From Alphaproteobacteria bacterium (lineage in GTDB: Bacteria > Pseudomonadota > Alphaproteobacteria > Rhizobiales > Hyphomicrobiaceae), in the NCBI GenBank assembly GCA_019137195.1, contig JAGVSR010000097.1, forward strand, positions 1 through 64,000: a stretch of DNA of 64,000 nucleotides, read 5' to 3'. This document shows positions 17,952 to 27,597 of this stretch, piece after piece. Each line of letters starts with the position of its first letter. The first letter of the stretch is position 1. A model generated the notes under the pieces. It worked only from the letters and a program-made list of their open reading frames with translations. It made no database searches and was not told where the DNA came from. Position numbers and translations under genes: made by a program.

Positions 17952-19520
17952 CTAGCCGACCGGTGCGGGCGTGCCGGCGAGAACAGTCGTGAGCCGCTCG
18001 CGGATGGTCTTCTGGCGCGTCTCGCTGTCGATCTTCTTGCCGGTCAAGTCAGTGACGTAAAAAACGTCCACCGCCTTCTCGCCGAACGTCGTGATGTGGG
18101 CCGAACCGATGTCGAGCGATAGATCGGAGAGGGTGCTGGTCAGCTCGTAGAGGAGACCCGTGCGGTCCCGGCCCGCGACCTCGATGACGGTGAAGGTCTC
18201 GGACAGGACATTCGAAATCAGAACCTCGGGCTCCACCGTGAAGGCCTCGTTCTTCAGTGGCGTCGGGCGGCGCTGCGAGAGGAGTGCCTTGACCCAAGTC
18301 TCGCCCTTGAGAAGCTTCTCGATGGTGTCGCCGATGCGCTTCGCGCGACGCATCTCGTCCTCGTCGAGGTCGAACTCGCGCTGCAGGAGGAAGGTATCGA
18401 GGGCGAAGCCGTCCCGGGTCGTCGTGATGTGCGCGCCCATGATGTTGGCGTTGTTGGCGGCGCAAGCCCCCGCGAACTGCGACAGGAGCCGCGGGTGATT
18501 GGGCGCGAACACGGCGAGCTCGGTGACGGCTGCGAAGGCGTTCGTCGTGAAGTCGGTAGCGAGCGTCTTGTCCTGTTGGCCGGCCCGGCGAAGAAAGTTG
18601 GCGTGATAGACCTGCTTTGCCGTCTCGGTGCGAAGCCAGTAGTCAGGATAGTGGCGGGCGATGAAGGCTTCGACCTCCTCCTTCGGCCAGTTCCCGAGCG
18701 CGGTGCGTAGCGCATCTTGCGCATCGGCGACGAGCTGACGCCGTTCGACCTGGGTATGGCCGCCCGACAGAAGCGGCTCGGTCTCGGCGTAAAGCGTGCG
18801 AATGAGCTGGCCCTTCCAGCCGTTCCAGACGCCAGGTCCGACGGCGCGGATGTCGGCGACGGTCAGGAGTGTGAGCAGCTTCAAGCGCTCTGGGCTCTGC
18901 ACGATGGCTGCGAGGTCGCGCACGGTCTTAGGATCGGCGATATCGCGGCTCTGTGCGAAGTTGCTCATCGTCAGGTGATGCTCGATGAGCCAGGCGACCG
19001 TCTCGGTCTCTGCAGGCGTAAGTCCGAGTCGCGGACAGAGGTCGCGAGCGATGCGGGCACCGACGATCGAATGGTCCTCGACGCGACCCTTGCCGACATC
19101 ATGGAGGAAGGCCGCGACGTAGAGCACGCGTCGGTTCTGAATGGTCTTGATCAGCGTCGTGGAGAGCGGCAACTCCTTGCCGAGGCCGCCGCGCTCGATG
19201 TCCGTGAGTCCGCCGACAGTGCGGATGAGGTGCTCGTCCACCGTGTAGTGGTGGTACATGTTGAACTGCATCATGGCTACGACACGGCCGAAGTCAGGGA
19301 TGAATCGGCCGAGCACGCCTGCCTCGTTCATGCGCCGCAGCGTCGCCTCGGGGTTGACCTTGCCGGTCAGCATCTCGAGAAAGATGCGGTTCGCCTCCGG
19401 GTCAGACCTCAACTTGTCGTCGATGAGGCGCTGCGAGTGGCGCAGGAGACGGATGGCGTCCGGATGGAGGAACGCGTCGGTCTGCTCGGCCTGGGCGAAG
19501 AAGCGGATCAGAAGCGCCAC
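17952..19520 (-). pseudogene. glnD: GlnD C-terminal part: HD and two ACT domains, out of frame with the N-terminal part
   Basis: This frame carries the second half of the PII uridylyltransferase/uridylyl-removing enzyme. It has LIRFFAQAEQ, the HD phosphohydrolase core with LYVAAFLHDVGKGR (uridylyl-PII hydrolysis), and two ACT domains at the end (AVFAPNHPRLLSQFAG; EVAGRDRTGLLYELTS) that sense glutamine. The N-terminal half ends 11 bases inside it in another frame. A GTG at 19518-19520 overlaps that stop region and could start this part separately. GlnD homologues are single chains of about 930 residues. Here the two parts together are roughly 40 residues short, and the usual linker before DPVNLIR is missing. 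Either the locus suffered a frame-changing deletion, the assembly has an error, or the enzyme is made as two coupled chains. Confidence 0.85.
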
Positions 19521-20641
19521 GTCAGAGGATTGAGCAGCTTGTTGACGGCGGGGCTGCTCTTCAGCTGCTTCATCTCGAGCGCTGCGCAGAGAATGGCCGT
19601 CAGGTCGCCGACGTCCTTGGCGACCAGGAAGTAGTGCTTCATGAAGCGCTCGACGGCGCGCAGCCCGCCCTTGTCCCTGTAGCCGAGGCGCTCGGCGAGC
19701 ACGGGCTGGACGTCGAACGTCAGGCGCTCCTCGGCGCGGCCCGTGTGGAAGTGCAGCATGCAGCGCACAGTCCAGAGGAAGTCCTCGCACGTCTTGAAGG
19801 TTCGCGCCTCCTCGGCGGTGAACACGCCGGCCTCGACCGTCTCTCTCCCGACGTTGTGCCCGAACATGTACTTCGACAACCAATGCAGCGTATGGAGGTC
19901 GCGGAGCCCGCCCTTGCCGTCCTTGACGTTGGGCTCGACCTTATAGCGGCTCTCGCCGGCGCGGCGGTGACGCTCGGCGCGCTCGCTCATCTTGGCGTCG
20001 ACGAAGGCACGCTCGTGCCCGCGCATGACCTCGCGCTGGAAGCGCTGATTCAGCTCCTCGAACAGCTGGCCGTCGCCATGAATCAACCACTTGTCGACGA
20101 GGGCCGTCTGGATGGTCATGTCGGCGTTAGCGAGCTTGATGCACTGGTCGACGGTTCGGGTGGCGTGGCCGACTTTGAACCCCAAGTCCCAGAGAACATA
20201 AAGCATATACTCGGCGACGCTCTCGCCCCAGGGCGTCTGCTTGTATGGAAGCAGGAACAAGAGGTCGATGTCGGAGCCGGGCGCCAGCATCTCGCGTCCA
20301 TAGCCGCCGGTCGCGACGATGGCCATGCGCTCGGCGTCGGAGGGATTGGTGGCGCGGTAAACGTGGGTTGTCGTATAGTCATAAATCAGGCGAATGATCT
20401 CGTCCTGGAAGCGCGCGAGGCCCACGGCGCAGCGGCGCCCGTTGCGGTCCTGCTCGAGGCCGACGCGAGCCGCCCAGCGCGCGTGGCGTACGAGATCCTT
20501 CAGCCGGTCGACGACAGGCTTGCGGGCATCGCTGGCGTTGCCGTGGCTGTTGAACAGTCCCGTCAGCTCGACGCGGAGCGCGATAGGGTCGAAATAGGGG
20601 GCAGGTGGCAGCGGCGCGGTGGCGGTCATCTCGGTTCTCAT
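19508..20641 (-). pseudogene. glnD: GlnD N-terminal part: nucleotidyltransferase domain
   Basis: 377 codons encoding the nucleotidyltransferase half of [protein-PII] uridylyltransferase. The signature ATGGYGREMLAPGSDIDLLF is at 110-129, with catalytic aspartates D124 and D126, followed by NVKDGKGGLRDLHTL and MLHFHTGRAEERLTFDVQP. The reading frame then ends (NPLTWRF, stop at 19508) where other GlnD proteins continue into a linker and the HD domain; those lie in another frame immediately downstream. If no repair occurs, this product could uridylylate PII without glutamine control, since the ACT domains are lost. The start is the ATG at 20641, with AAGAGA upstream. mutS lies further upstream on the same strand; mutS-glnD proximity is common in the order. 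Confidence 0.85.
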
Positions 20642-20941
20642 GGCCGGTCTCTTAGCAGGATTTCCCCGGCCTGCCGACAGGCCGCGACGTATCTTCCCCG
20701 GGCGGTCACCATCTCCGGCTCGGGCGATGCTTCAGCGCGCACGCCAGACGGCGTATAGTGATGCCTCACGATCGAGGCGGGCGCCGGGAGCAAATCATGA
20801 TGTCCGGCCGAGGGTCTCGCTCAGGGGGCCGTCGTCGACCGGGCCACCGTCACACATGCCTGCGTGCGGTGGTCCCGACCCGCACACGGTGAGCCCAGCC
20901 AAGCAGGTCGGGGCCGATTTCGCTCGGCATCAGGAGACGCC

Positions 20942-21712
20942 ATGACCATGCCCGACGACCAGCTGCGCGGCGACAGAGCCGACCAGCAGCCCGCAAAGCC
21001 CTATGGCGACCCGCCGGCGCGACCCTCTGCGCTTCGATGGCTCCTCGTGCTCGGACCGTCGGCCGTGATCCTCATGGCCGGGTATCATCTGGTCGGCACG
21101 GTCTTGACGCGTCTGCCAGAGACGCCGACGTGGCCGGGCCCGATCACCTGGCCCGACCTGGGAGGCACGCCCAATGCCGCTGTGCCCGAACCCGATGGCC
21201 GTTCGAATGGAGAGGCTGAGGCCCCGTTCCCACCCATCGGGATCGGCCCTCGAGACGGCAAGGGGCTCGACCTCCGCGACGGGCCGGAACGGACTGACTC
21301 TGCAGCCGGAGGGCGAGAGGCGGACCACGCGTTCAGCGTCGCCGAGGTCTTACGCCGGCTGCCGACCGCCGATGCCGCGGCGGGAGCCCGAAGCGCGCGG
21401 ATGTGCGCACCGTGCCATCCGCTCGGCAAAGACGAATGGCACAAGATCGGTCCCTACTTGTGGGGTGTTGCGGGCCGCCCGAAGGCGTCTGCGCCGGGTT
21501 TCGTCTACTCATCGGCGATGCGGGCACGCGGGGGAACCTGGTCGCCCGACGAGCTGGCGGCGTTCCTCAACAATCCCCGCGCTGCCATTCCAGGCCCCGC
21601 CATGGCGTTCGGTGGCATCTCGGACGCCCAGAGGGTTGCCGACGTGATCGCCTTCCTCGCCACCCTCTCCGATCAACCTGCTGCGGTCACGGGACGGCCG
21701 GGCCTGCCGTAG
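20942..21712 (+). CDS. Membrane-anchored class I cytochrome c
   Basis: 256 residues from the ATG at 20942, with AGGAG upstream. A single uncleaved anchor lies at about 31-55. A Pro/Gly-rich linker of 90 residues follows, then a monohaem cytochrome c domain: haem motif CAPCH at 155-159, KIGPYLWGVAGRP after it, and a likely Met axial ligand M221 in PGPAMAFGG. This resembles CycM/c552-type electron carriers of alphaproteobacteria, which shuttle electrons between the bc1 complex and terminal oxidases on the periplasmic face. The long linker would let the haem domain reach partners. It is divergent from glnD. No oxidase genes are adjacent. Confidence 0.9.
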   Translation: MTMPDDQLRGDRADQQPAKPYGDPPARPSALRWLLVLGPSAVILMAGYHLVGTVLTRLPETPTWPGPITWPDLGGTPNAAVPEPDGRSNGEAEAPFPPIGIGPRDGKGLDLRDGPERTDSAAGGREADHAFSVAEVLRRLPTADAAAGARSARMCAPCHPLGKDEWHKIGPYLWGVAGRPKASAPGFVYSSAMRARGGTWSPDELAAFLNNPRAAIPGPAMAFGGISDAQRVADVIAFLATLSDQPAAVTGRPGLP

Positions 21713-21815
21713 GTTGCGCGTCGAGGAGGCCGGCAGCCGTCGGCTGAATCGACGAGATCAGCTCGTGAGGACGGCCGCAGCGCCGTCCAGAGCGGTGGCG
21801 TAACGCTGGCGCCTT

Positions 21816-21850
21816 GACGAAAAACGAGCGCCGCGCGGACGCGGCGCTCG
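21816..21850 (-). terminator. Intrinsic terminator for the Ala/Pro-rich membrane protein gene
   Basis: An 11-bp perfect stem (21825-21835 with 21840-21850, loop of 4) lies 27 bases past the stop codon at 21878 on the minus strand. Reading the minus strand, the stem is followed by TTTTTCGTC. The geometry is that of a strong rho-independent terminator. Confidence 0.85.
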
Positions 21851-21877
21851 TCGGTGAGCGATAGTCCCTGTGGCCGA

Positions 21878-22771
21878 CTATTCCCAGCTTTGCTGCTGGC
21901 TCACGGACGCGTCCGCGGACTTGTCGGTCGCGGCCGGTGTCGAGGCCGGTGTCGAGGCCGGCACTTCTGCCGCAGCAGGAGCCGCAGGCGCATCGGCTGC
22001 AGGCGTAGAGGTCGCGTCGCTTGCGGCGGCCGCGGATGTCTCACTGGGCGAGACGGCAGGAGCTGGCACGGAAGCTTCCGGTGCCGCCGCAGGTGTTGCG
22101 GCTGCCGGAGCGGCCGCCTCCGGTGCGGGTGCCGTCGCCGCGGCAGGAGCAGCGGCCTCGGGTGCGGCAGGCGCAGCAGCGGGTGCGGCGGCTTCCGGCG
22201 CAGGTGCGGTCACCGCAGCAGCGGGCGCGGCCGGCTCGGGCGTGGCGGGAGCGGCAGACGCGGCGGCAGGCAGTGCAGCAACGGCCGGCAGCGCGGCAAG
22301 AGCGGCGCGGATGTCAGCGATGACTTTATCCGTTGCCCCCATTCGCGTCTTGGCCTCGCCGAGCTGACGCTCGACGGCAGCCTTGGCGTCGGACATGGCC
22401 GCCAGCTCAGCCTTGGTCGCCTGCAGCGACGAGTAGCTCCAACCGGCGAACAATAGCGACAGCACGGTCGCTCCGGCGAACACGTGTTGCGACCTGCTAG
22501 CGTCACGGCGCGGCGGCGCATAGGTCGGCGGCTCCAAGTCCTCCTCGCGTGTTACGAGCGAGCCGCGCGAGCCGTCCTCCTCACCGATATCGATCTCGTC
22601 GCCCGTAACCTCCTTCAGCATCTCCGCGGGCTTGTCGTCCGACGGCACTTCCGTCCTCGCCTCGGCCGAGACCTCCGCCGTTGTCACGTCGCCGGTGTCC
22701 ACAGCCTCGCCCATCGGCGAGTCCTGCCGCTTCGACGGACGATCCGGTTGCACTTCCTGCATGTCACTCAC
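21878..22771 (-). CDS. Single-pass membrane protein with Ala/Pro-rich periplasmic tail
   Basis: 297 residues. Residues 1-95 are charged and cytoplasmic, and a single hydrophobic helix HVFAGATVLSLLFAGWSY is at about 96-112. A short coiled-coil-like stretch follows (TKAELAAMSDAKAAVERQLGEAKTR, about 119-143), then some 140 residues made almost only of A, P, E, S and T in loosely repeated APEAAAPAAA units. The tail is probably an extended, disordered periplasmic spacer. I recognise no family. The bitopic plan is like small envelope-spanning anchors. The opposite strand of the tail is also open for 200 codons, as expected from the composition, and is not a gene. A good terminator follows at 21825-21850. 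Confidence 0.75.
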   Translation of the reverse strand: MSDMQEVQPDRPSKRQDSPMGEAVDTGDVTTAEVSAEARTEVPSDDKPAEMLKEVTGDEIDIGEEDGSRGSLVTREEDLEPPTYAPPRRDASRSQHVFAGATVLSLLFAGWSYSSLQATKAELAAMSDAKAAVERQLGEAKTRMGATDKVIADIRAALAALPAVAALPAAASAAPATPEPAAPAAAVTAPAPEAAAPAAAPAAPEAAAPAAATAPAPEAAAPAAATPAAAPEASVPAPAVSPSETSAAAASDATSTPAADAPAAPAAAEVPASTPASTPAATDKSADASVSQQQSWE

Positions 22772-23016
22772 TCCAAGCGTTGATCCCGCTGCACTCTTCG
22801 TGGCCTAGCCTTGAGCCAGGGTCATTAAGAACCGGCAAATTGGACGGTTGCGAGGCTGCAGTCGCCAGCGACAGGGCTAATGCACTGAACTCTGTCAAGA
22901 ACCCTGCGGACGTCGCAACCGCGGGGCCATCTAGCCTATACGGACAAGAGCCCCGCGCACAGGTCAGCGAGCGATCACATATCGCTACAGTTTTCGACAA
23001 ATCCCGGCCGACGGGG

Positions 23017-26000
23017 TCATGCCCCGCGTTCCTTACGCAAGCCTTTCAAGCGGTAAATTGCCTCCAAGGCCGCCTTGGGCGTCAGCTCGTCGGGGCTGAG
23101 CGCATCCAGGGCTTTCTCGACCTCGGACGGGCTGGCCTTTACCGTCGGGCCCTTGGGACGGACGGCGGCAAAGAGGGGCAGGTCGTCAAGGGGCTTCGAG
23201 CCGCCTGCGCCGCGGCGGTCCCCTTTCTCGAGCAGCGCCAGCACCTCGCGCGCGCGCTCGACGACGGATGCCGGCAGTCCGGCGAGCTTCGCCACCTGGA
23301 TGCCGTAGGAGCGATCGGCGGCGCCAGCCTTCACCTTGTGCAGGAAGACGATGTCGTCGTGCCATTCCTTGACGTCGACGGTCACGTTGCCGACGGAGCC
23401 GAGGCGGCCGGCGAGCGCGGTCAGCTCGTGGTAGTGAGTGGCGAAGAGCGCGCGGCAGCGGCAGACCTCGTGCAAATGCTCGACGGCGGCCCAGGCGATC
23501 GAGAGACCATCGAAGGTCGCGGTGCCGCGACCGATCTCGTCGAGGATCACGAGCGAGCGAGGGGTCGCCTGATTGAGGATCGCCGCTGTCTCCACCATCT
23601 CGACCATGAACGTCGAGCGGCCGCGGGCGAGGTCATCCGCCGCGCCAACACGACTGAACAGGCGATCGACGATGCCAATGTGGACCGCGCGCGCCGGCAC
23701 GAACGAACCCATTTGCGCCAGCACGGCAATGAGCGCGTTCTGGCGCAGGAAGGTCGACTTGCCGGCCATGTTGGGGCCGGTGACGAGCCAGATCCTCGCG
23801 TCCGGCATCTCGTCGAATCCGGGTGGACCTTCAGGGGCGGCGGGGCGGCCGAGGACACAGTCGTTCTCTATGAAGGGCCCGGCCTTCGCCGCGCGTAACG
23901 CCTGCTCGACGACAGGGTGACGCCCGCCCAGGATCTCGAATGCTTCACTGTCGTCGACGACGGGGCGCACGTAGCTCTCGGAGACGGCGAGCTCGGCGAG
24001 GGCCGCCGTGTGGTCGAGCTCCGCAAGCGCCGCGGCGACGGCGTTCAAGGATTGCTCAGCAGCGGCGATGGCGGCGGCAAGCTCCGCGAACACCTCCTGC
24101 TCGATGGCGAGCGCGCGCTCACCAGCCGAGGCGATCTTCCCCTCCGTCTCGGAAAGCTCGACGGTGGTGAAGCGCATGGCATTCGCCATCGACTGGCGGT
24201 GGCGGAAGGTCTCGACGAGTGGCGGTGTCGTGAGCGGCTTGGCGTTTGCGGCCGTGACCTCGATGTAATAGCCGAGGATATTGTTGTGGCGGACCTTGAG
24301 CGACTTGACGCCGGTCTCGTCGATGTACCTCGCCTCGAGCGCGGCCATGACACGGCGGCTGTCGTCGCGGAGCGCCAGCGCCTCGTCGAGGGCGGGACGG
24401 TAGTCCCTCCGCACGAAACCGCCGTCGCGTTTCAAGTGCGGGGGATCGTCGACGAGCGCGGCCGTGAGCGAGGCGTCGAGGCTCCTGTCGACGCCCTCGA
24501 GGCGCGACGCAACCGCGGCAAGATCCTCGGGCAGGCCGAGTGGGCCAGCGTTCTTGTCGAGCAGGGAGGCGCAGGTGCCCGCGGCGGCGAGGCCGTCGCG
24601 GACGGCGGCGAGGTCGCGCGGCCCGCCGCGGCCGAAGGCGAGGCGGGAGATGGCACGGGCAATGTCGGGAGCGGCACGCAGCGCGGCGCGCAGATCGTCA
24701 CGGAGGAGCGCGGCCTCGGCGAGAAAGGCGACGGCGTCGAGCCGTGCCTCGATGGCGCGACGGTCGCGAAGGGGACTGGCAAGGCGCGCGGCAAGCTCGC
24801 GGGCACCGGCACCGGTCACCGTGCGATCGATGGCGTCGAGCAGGCTTCCGTCTCGCGCGCCGGAGGTGGAGCGCACGAGCTCGAGGCTCGCGCGGCTGGC
24901 GGCGTCGATGAGAAGCACCGCGCCCTGCCCTGTCTTCTTAGGCGGGCGGATGACGGGCTTCTTGCCGATCTGGGTGAGATCGATGTAGCGCAGAAGTGCG
25001 CCGGCTGCGGCCAGCTCTGCGCGCGAGAAGGTGCCGAAGCCGCCGAGCTCGGTGACGCCGAGCTGGAGTTTGAGGCTGCGCTCGCCGTTCAAGCTGTCGA
25101 ACGAGGCGGCAGGAACCGGCGTTGCCGCAGCTCCCGCAAGCTCGATCCAGCGGCGCACGTCGGGCTCGGCGAGGAGCGCATCGGCGACGATCACCTCGGA
25201 CGGCGCGAGGCGCACGAGCTCGCCCGGCAGGTCGGGGCCGTCGATCTCGCCGATCTCGCTTTCGCCGGTCGAGATGTCGACCGAGGCGAGAGCCAGCGTC
25301 ACGCCCGAGGCGAGCGCGCTCGCCTCGGGACCTCCCGGAGCGCGAAAGAGGGCGGTCAGGTAATTGCGGCTCTTCGCGTCGAGGAGGCTGTCCTCGGTCA
25401 GCGTGCCGGGCGTGACGAGGCGCACGACATCGCGGCGCACGACGGCCTTGTGGCCGCGCTTCCTGGCTTCCGCCGGATCCTCGAGCTGCTCGCAGACGGC
25501 GACGCGGTAGCCGCGCCTGATGAGTCGCTGCAGGTATTCGTCGGCGCGGTGGATCGGCACGCCGCACATGGGGATGTCCTGCCCCAGGTGCTTGCCACGC
25601 TTGGTCAAGACGATGCCGAGGGCGGCGGAGGCAACCACGGCGTCCTCGAAGAAGAGCTCGTAGAAATCGCCCATGCGGTACCAGAGGATGCTGTCCGGAT
25701 TGGCGGCCTTGATCTCCAGGAACTGCGCCATCGACGGCGTGGCGTCCGGGGACGGCGGGGGCGTCAGTGACGCGGACGTGGGCGAGGCTGTCGCCGAGGC
25801 CGACGGCGGCTGCGTGCCAGGTGCGGCTAGCTCCAATGCCGTCTCGCTGTCCCTGCGCGAGCGTGAAGCCGGCGAGCCATGGGCATTCCCGCGCGGCTCG
25901 CGCGCAGGCGAGCATGTCAGCTCGTCGAGGAGAGAGGCGGCCCGGTCGGGGGCGTCGGAGACCGGCTCGTCGTCGTCCGGCGCAGCGTAAGCAGTCTGCG

Positions 26001-26145
26001 CGGTTCCCGCATATGCTCCCGCATCAGGCCCGCCGACGTCGCGGCCGTCGCTCCTATCCGTGGACGGCGTCCGCGCATCGGCAGCGCCTGCCGCGCTCTG
26101 CCGCAAGTCACCCTTCGCCCGCGATTTTCTGCCCCTCTCGGCCAT
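23017..26145 (-). CDS. mutS: DNA mismatch repair protein MutS
   Basis: Recognises mismatches and recruits MutL. The mismatch-contact motif FYE is at 161-163 in [13 protein letters not shown], the Walker A is GPNMAGKS at 790-797, and Walker [13 protein letters not shown] is near 866-877, followed by ATHYHEL. All domains are present and the C-terminal MutL/tetramerisation region is complete. The chain is 1042 residues from the ATG at 26145, about 140 longer than usual at the amino end. Residues 1-136 are Ser/Ala/Pro/Asp-rich low complexity without a domain. A start at M139 (25731) would give the standard length. I keep the long form because its first residues look protein-like ([13 protein letters not shown]), but no good ribosome binding site supports it. 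Confidence 0.95.
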   Translation of the reverse strand: MAERGRKSRAKGDLRQSAAGAADARTPSTDRSDGRDVGGPDAGAYAGTAQTAYAAPDDDEPVSDAPDRAASLLDELTCSPAREPRGNAHGSPASRSRRDSETALELAAPGTQPPSASATASPTSASLTPPPSPDATPSMAQFLEIKAANPDSILWYRMGDFYELFFEDAVVASAALGIVLTKRGKHLGQDIPMCGVPIHRADEYLQRLIRRGYRVAVCEQLEDPAEARKRGHKAVVRRDVVRLVTPGTLTEDSLLDAKSRNYLTALFRAPGGPEASALASGVTLALASVDISTGESEIGEIDGPDLPGELVRLAPSEVIVADALLAEPDVRRWIELAGAAATPVPAASFDSLNGERSLKLQLGVTELGGFGTFSRAELAAAGALLRYIDLTQIGKKPVIRPPKKTGQGAVLLIDAASRASLELVRSTSGARDGSLLDAIDRTVTGAGARELAARLASPLRDRRAIEARLDAVAFLAEAALLRDDLRAALRAAPDIARAISRLAFGRGGPRDLAAVRDGLAAAGTCASLLDKNAGPLGLPEDLAAVASRLEGVDRSLDASLTAALVDDPPHLKRDGGFVRRDYRPALDEALALRDDSRRVMAALEARYIDETGVKSLKVRHNNILGYYIEVTAANAKPLTTPPLVETFRHRQSMANAMRFTTVELSETEGKIASAGERALAIEQEVFAELAAAIAAAEQSLNAVAAALAELDHTAALAELAVSESYVRPVVDDSEAFEILGGRHPVVEQALRAAKAGPFIENDCVLGRPAAPEGPPGFDEMPDARIWLVTGPNMAGKSTFLRQNALIAVLAQMGSFVPARAVHIGIVDRLFSRVGAADDLARGRSTFMVEMVETAAILNQATPRSLVILDEIGRGTATFDGLSIAWAAVEHLHEVCRCRALFATHYHELTALAGRLGSVGNVTVDVKEWHDDIVFLHKVKAGAADRSYGIQVAKLAGLPASVVERAREVLALLEKGDRRGAGGSKPLDDLPLFAAVRPKGPTVKASPSEVEKALDALSPDELTPKAALEAIYRLKGLRKERGA

Positions 26146-26523
26146 GGGCGATGGTTAACCGTGGGGGAGAAGGGAGGCAAGCGTGGAGAGGCCGCGCCGC
26201 TGTCATCCCGGGGCTTGTCCCCGGGATCCAGGGCCCGTCTTGAGCAACCGCCCGAATGGGTCGGCTACGACAAGTCGGGCCGAGCCTGGCATACCCGACA
26301 CTGCTTCGAGCCACCTTTCCACATGCGGGACGAAGGGAGTGCAAGTGTGCAAGAGTTGGAAGGGAACATGCTACGGGCCGACTGGGCGGGTGTGTCGGCT
26401 GTGCAGAGGATGCGGCCACTTTCACTTTGATAAGATCAAATAACGGAATAACGTGGCGGCGTATCGGCTAGATCCCAACAAGCAGACATTGGCTTTGATC
26501 ATGCTATATTGTGGCTCTAGCCA
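26146..26523. other. Intergenic region between mutS and the restriction-modification genes
   Basis: About 380 bases. It holds one copy of a palindromic repeat (26200-26230). From about 26410 on there is a switch to AT-richer sequence (GATAAGATCAAATAACGG) that continues into the restriction-modification genes. No additional gene was recognised. Confidence 0.4.
26200..26230 (+). repeat. 31-nt palindromic repeat, left copy
   Basis: The core is TCCCGGGG-CTTG-TCCCCGGGA with flanks CTGTCA and TCCA. It forms a near-perfect hairpin. An inverted second copy lies at 29267-29297 and differs at two positions that compensate each other in the stem. Such short palindromes are dispersed in intergenic DNA of many Hyphomicrobiales. 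Confidence 0.75.
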
Positions 26524-27597
26524 CTAAGGCGCTTCCTCATCGTTGCGGTCCGTGTTTGCGAGCGCCTCCATTTCTTTTCTGCGAAGATTCCAACATTCCG
26601 TGCCTATACTTACTCGAAATTCGGACCGGTCTGGACAAGCTCGAATCTCGAGATCAAGAAGCTCCCCAGAATACCTGTCGACAGCAGCAATAGCTCTGCG
26701 GACGTAGCGTTCAAGGAAGGTGGCCATCGTTGGCCCGGCTTCTTCCTCAAGATGCGTCCAAGCAGCGTCGCCAATATACGCCGCTCCGCCATATTTTTCG
26801 AATTCCGCCTTAAGGTCATCGAGGCGGGCACTTGGAGTTGGATCGAGGACAAGCAAAATCGGATTGAAGCCGGAGTCTCGACAATCACGAGCAAAATCGA
26901 GTTCCTCAGCAAATCGCCCTTGCCCGCTTGCTGCAATTGTTACACGCAACTTAAATTCGTATGCATCTAGATTTACCAGGCAATCAATCTGTCGCCCCTT
27001 CGTTCGGTCTCCCGACCTCTTTACTGGCGAGCCCCTTGCGCCAACACGTGCGCCACCCAAGGCGTTGGCAAGAACGGGCTCGAATAAATAACCCGTTTCT
27101 TGTGCGGCTCTGTTGTCGATGTCATAAAACCACTTTCGCCACACGATCCAAGATGCAAGCGCCCTGTCGCTTAGCAAGCCGTATTCTAACAATGCTCGCG
27201 GCGCCACTTGCAGCATGGTAGGCAAGGGTTGTGCGATCGTTATCATTTCATATTTTCGCCGACGTTTATGTAAGCTCGCAAGGCAATCAAGGTACGTGTC
27301 GAAGTCGTCAATGTTGGCAACGCAGTGAAGATATAGCCCAGTTAGATCCTCCACTCCGCAAGGCTCGACAAACCATGTCAGCGGGATGCTATAGTAATCT
27401 TCGCCGCCTTGCTCGGGAAGCCGCGGCAAAAATGCGCCGACTTTGTGATTGTTCACATCAGACGCAATTACTGCAAATAACTTTGCAAGTTCGGAATCCT
27501 CAAGAAGGATGGGTAGCGCAGTGGCTCCTCCCAGTGCTCGGGCCGAATTGATTCTCTTTGATTGTTCAAGACTTAGCCTTTGGTCACGTCGAGTCAC
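26524..27597 (-). CDS. Putative type II restriction endonuclease (PD-(D/E)xK fold)
   Basis: 357 residues. Its GTG start overlaps the methyltransferase stop by four bases (GTGA), so the two are translationally coupled. I do not recognise the family. A likely PD-(D/E)xK nuclease core is RQID (D205) followed after eight residues by E214-F-K216 in DAYEFKLRV, with E173 in the preceding helix GYLFEPVLANAL. This order of acidic residue, ExK strand and following amphipathic helix is typical of restriction enzymes. The remaining 170 N-terminal residues may recognise DNA. Partnership with a C5-cytosine methyltransferase makes a cognate endonuclease the simplest reading. Codon use is AT-richer than in neighbouring housekeeping genes, suggesting acquisition by transfer. 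The target sequence is unknown. Confidence 0.75.
   Translation of the reverse strand: MTRRDQRLSLEQSKRINSARALGGATALPILLEDSELAKLFAVIASDVNNHKVGAFLPRLPEQGGEDYYSIPLTWFVEPCGVEDLTGLYLHCVANIDDFDTYLDCLASLHKRRRKYEMITIAQPLPTMLQVAPRALLEYGLLSDRALASWIVWRKWFYDIDNRAAQETGYLFEPVLANALGGARVGARGSPVKRSGDRTKGRQIDCLVNLDAYEFKLRVTIAASGQGRFAEELDFARDCRDSGFNPILLVLDPTPSARLDDLKAEFEKYGGAAYIGDAAWTHLEEEAGPTMATFLERYVRRAIAAVDRYSGELLDLEIRACPDRSEFRVSIGTECWNLRRKEMEALANTDRNDEEAP

Noticed and set aside
21854-22456. Glycine/arginine-rich plus-strand frame opposite the Ala/Pro-rich tail
   Set aside because: A direct consequence of GCN-rich codons on the other strand.
23917-25770. 617-codon open frame opposite mutS
   Set aside because: Composition-driven antisense frame; mutS on the minus strand has all family motifs.
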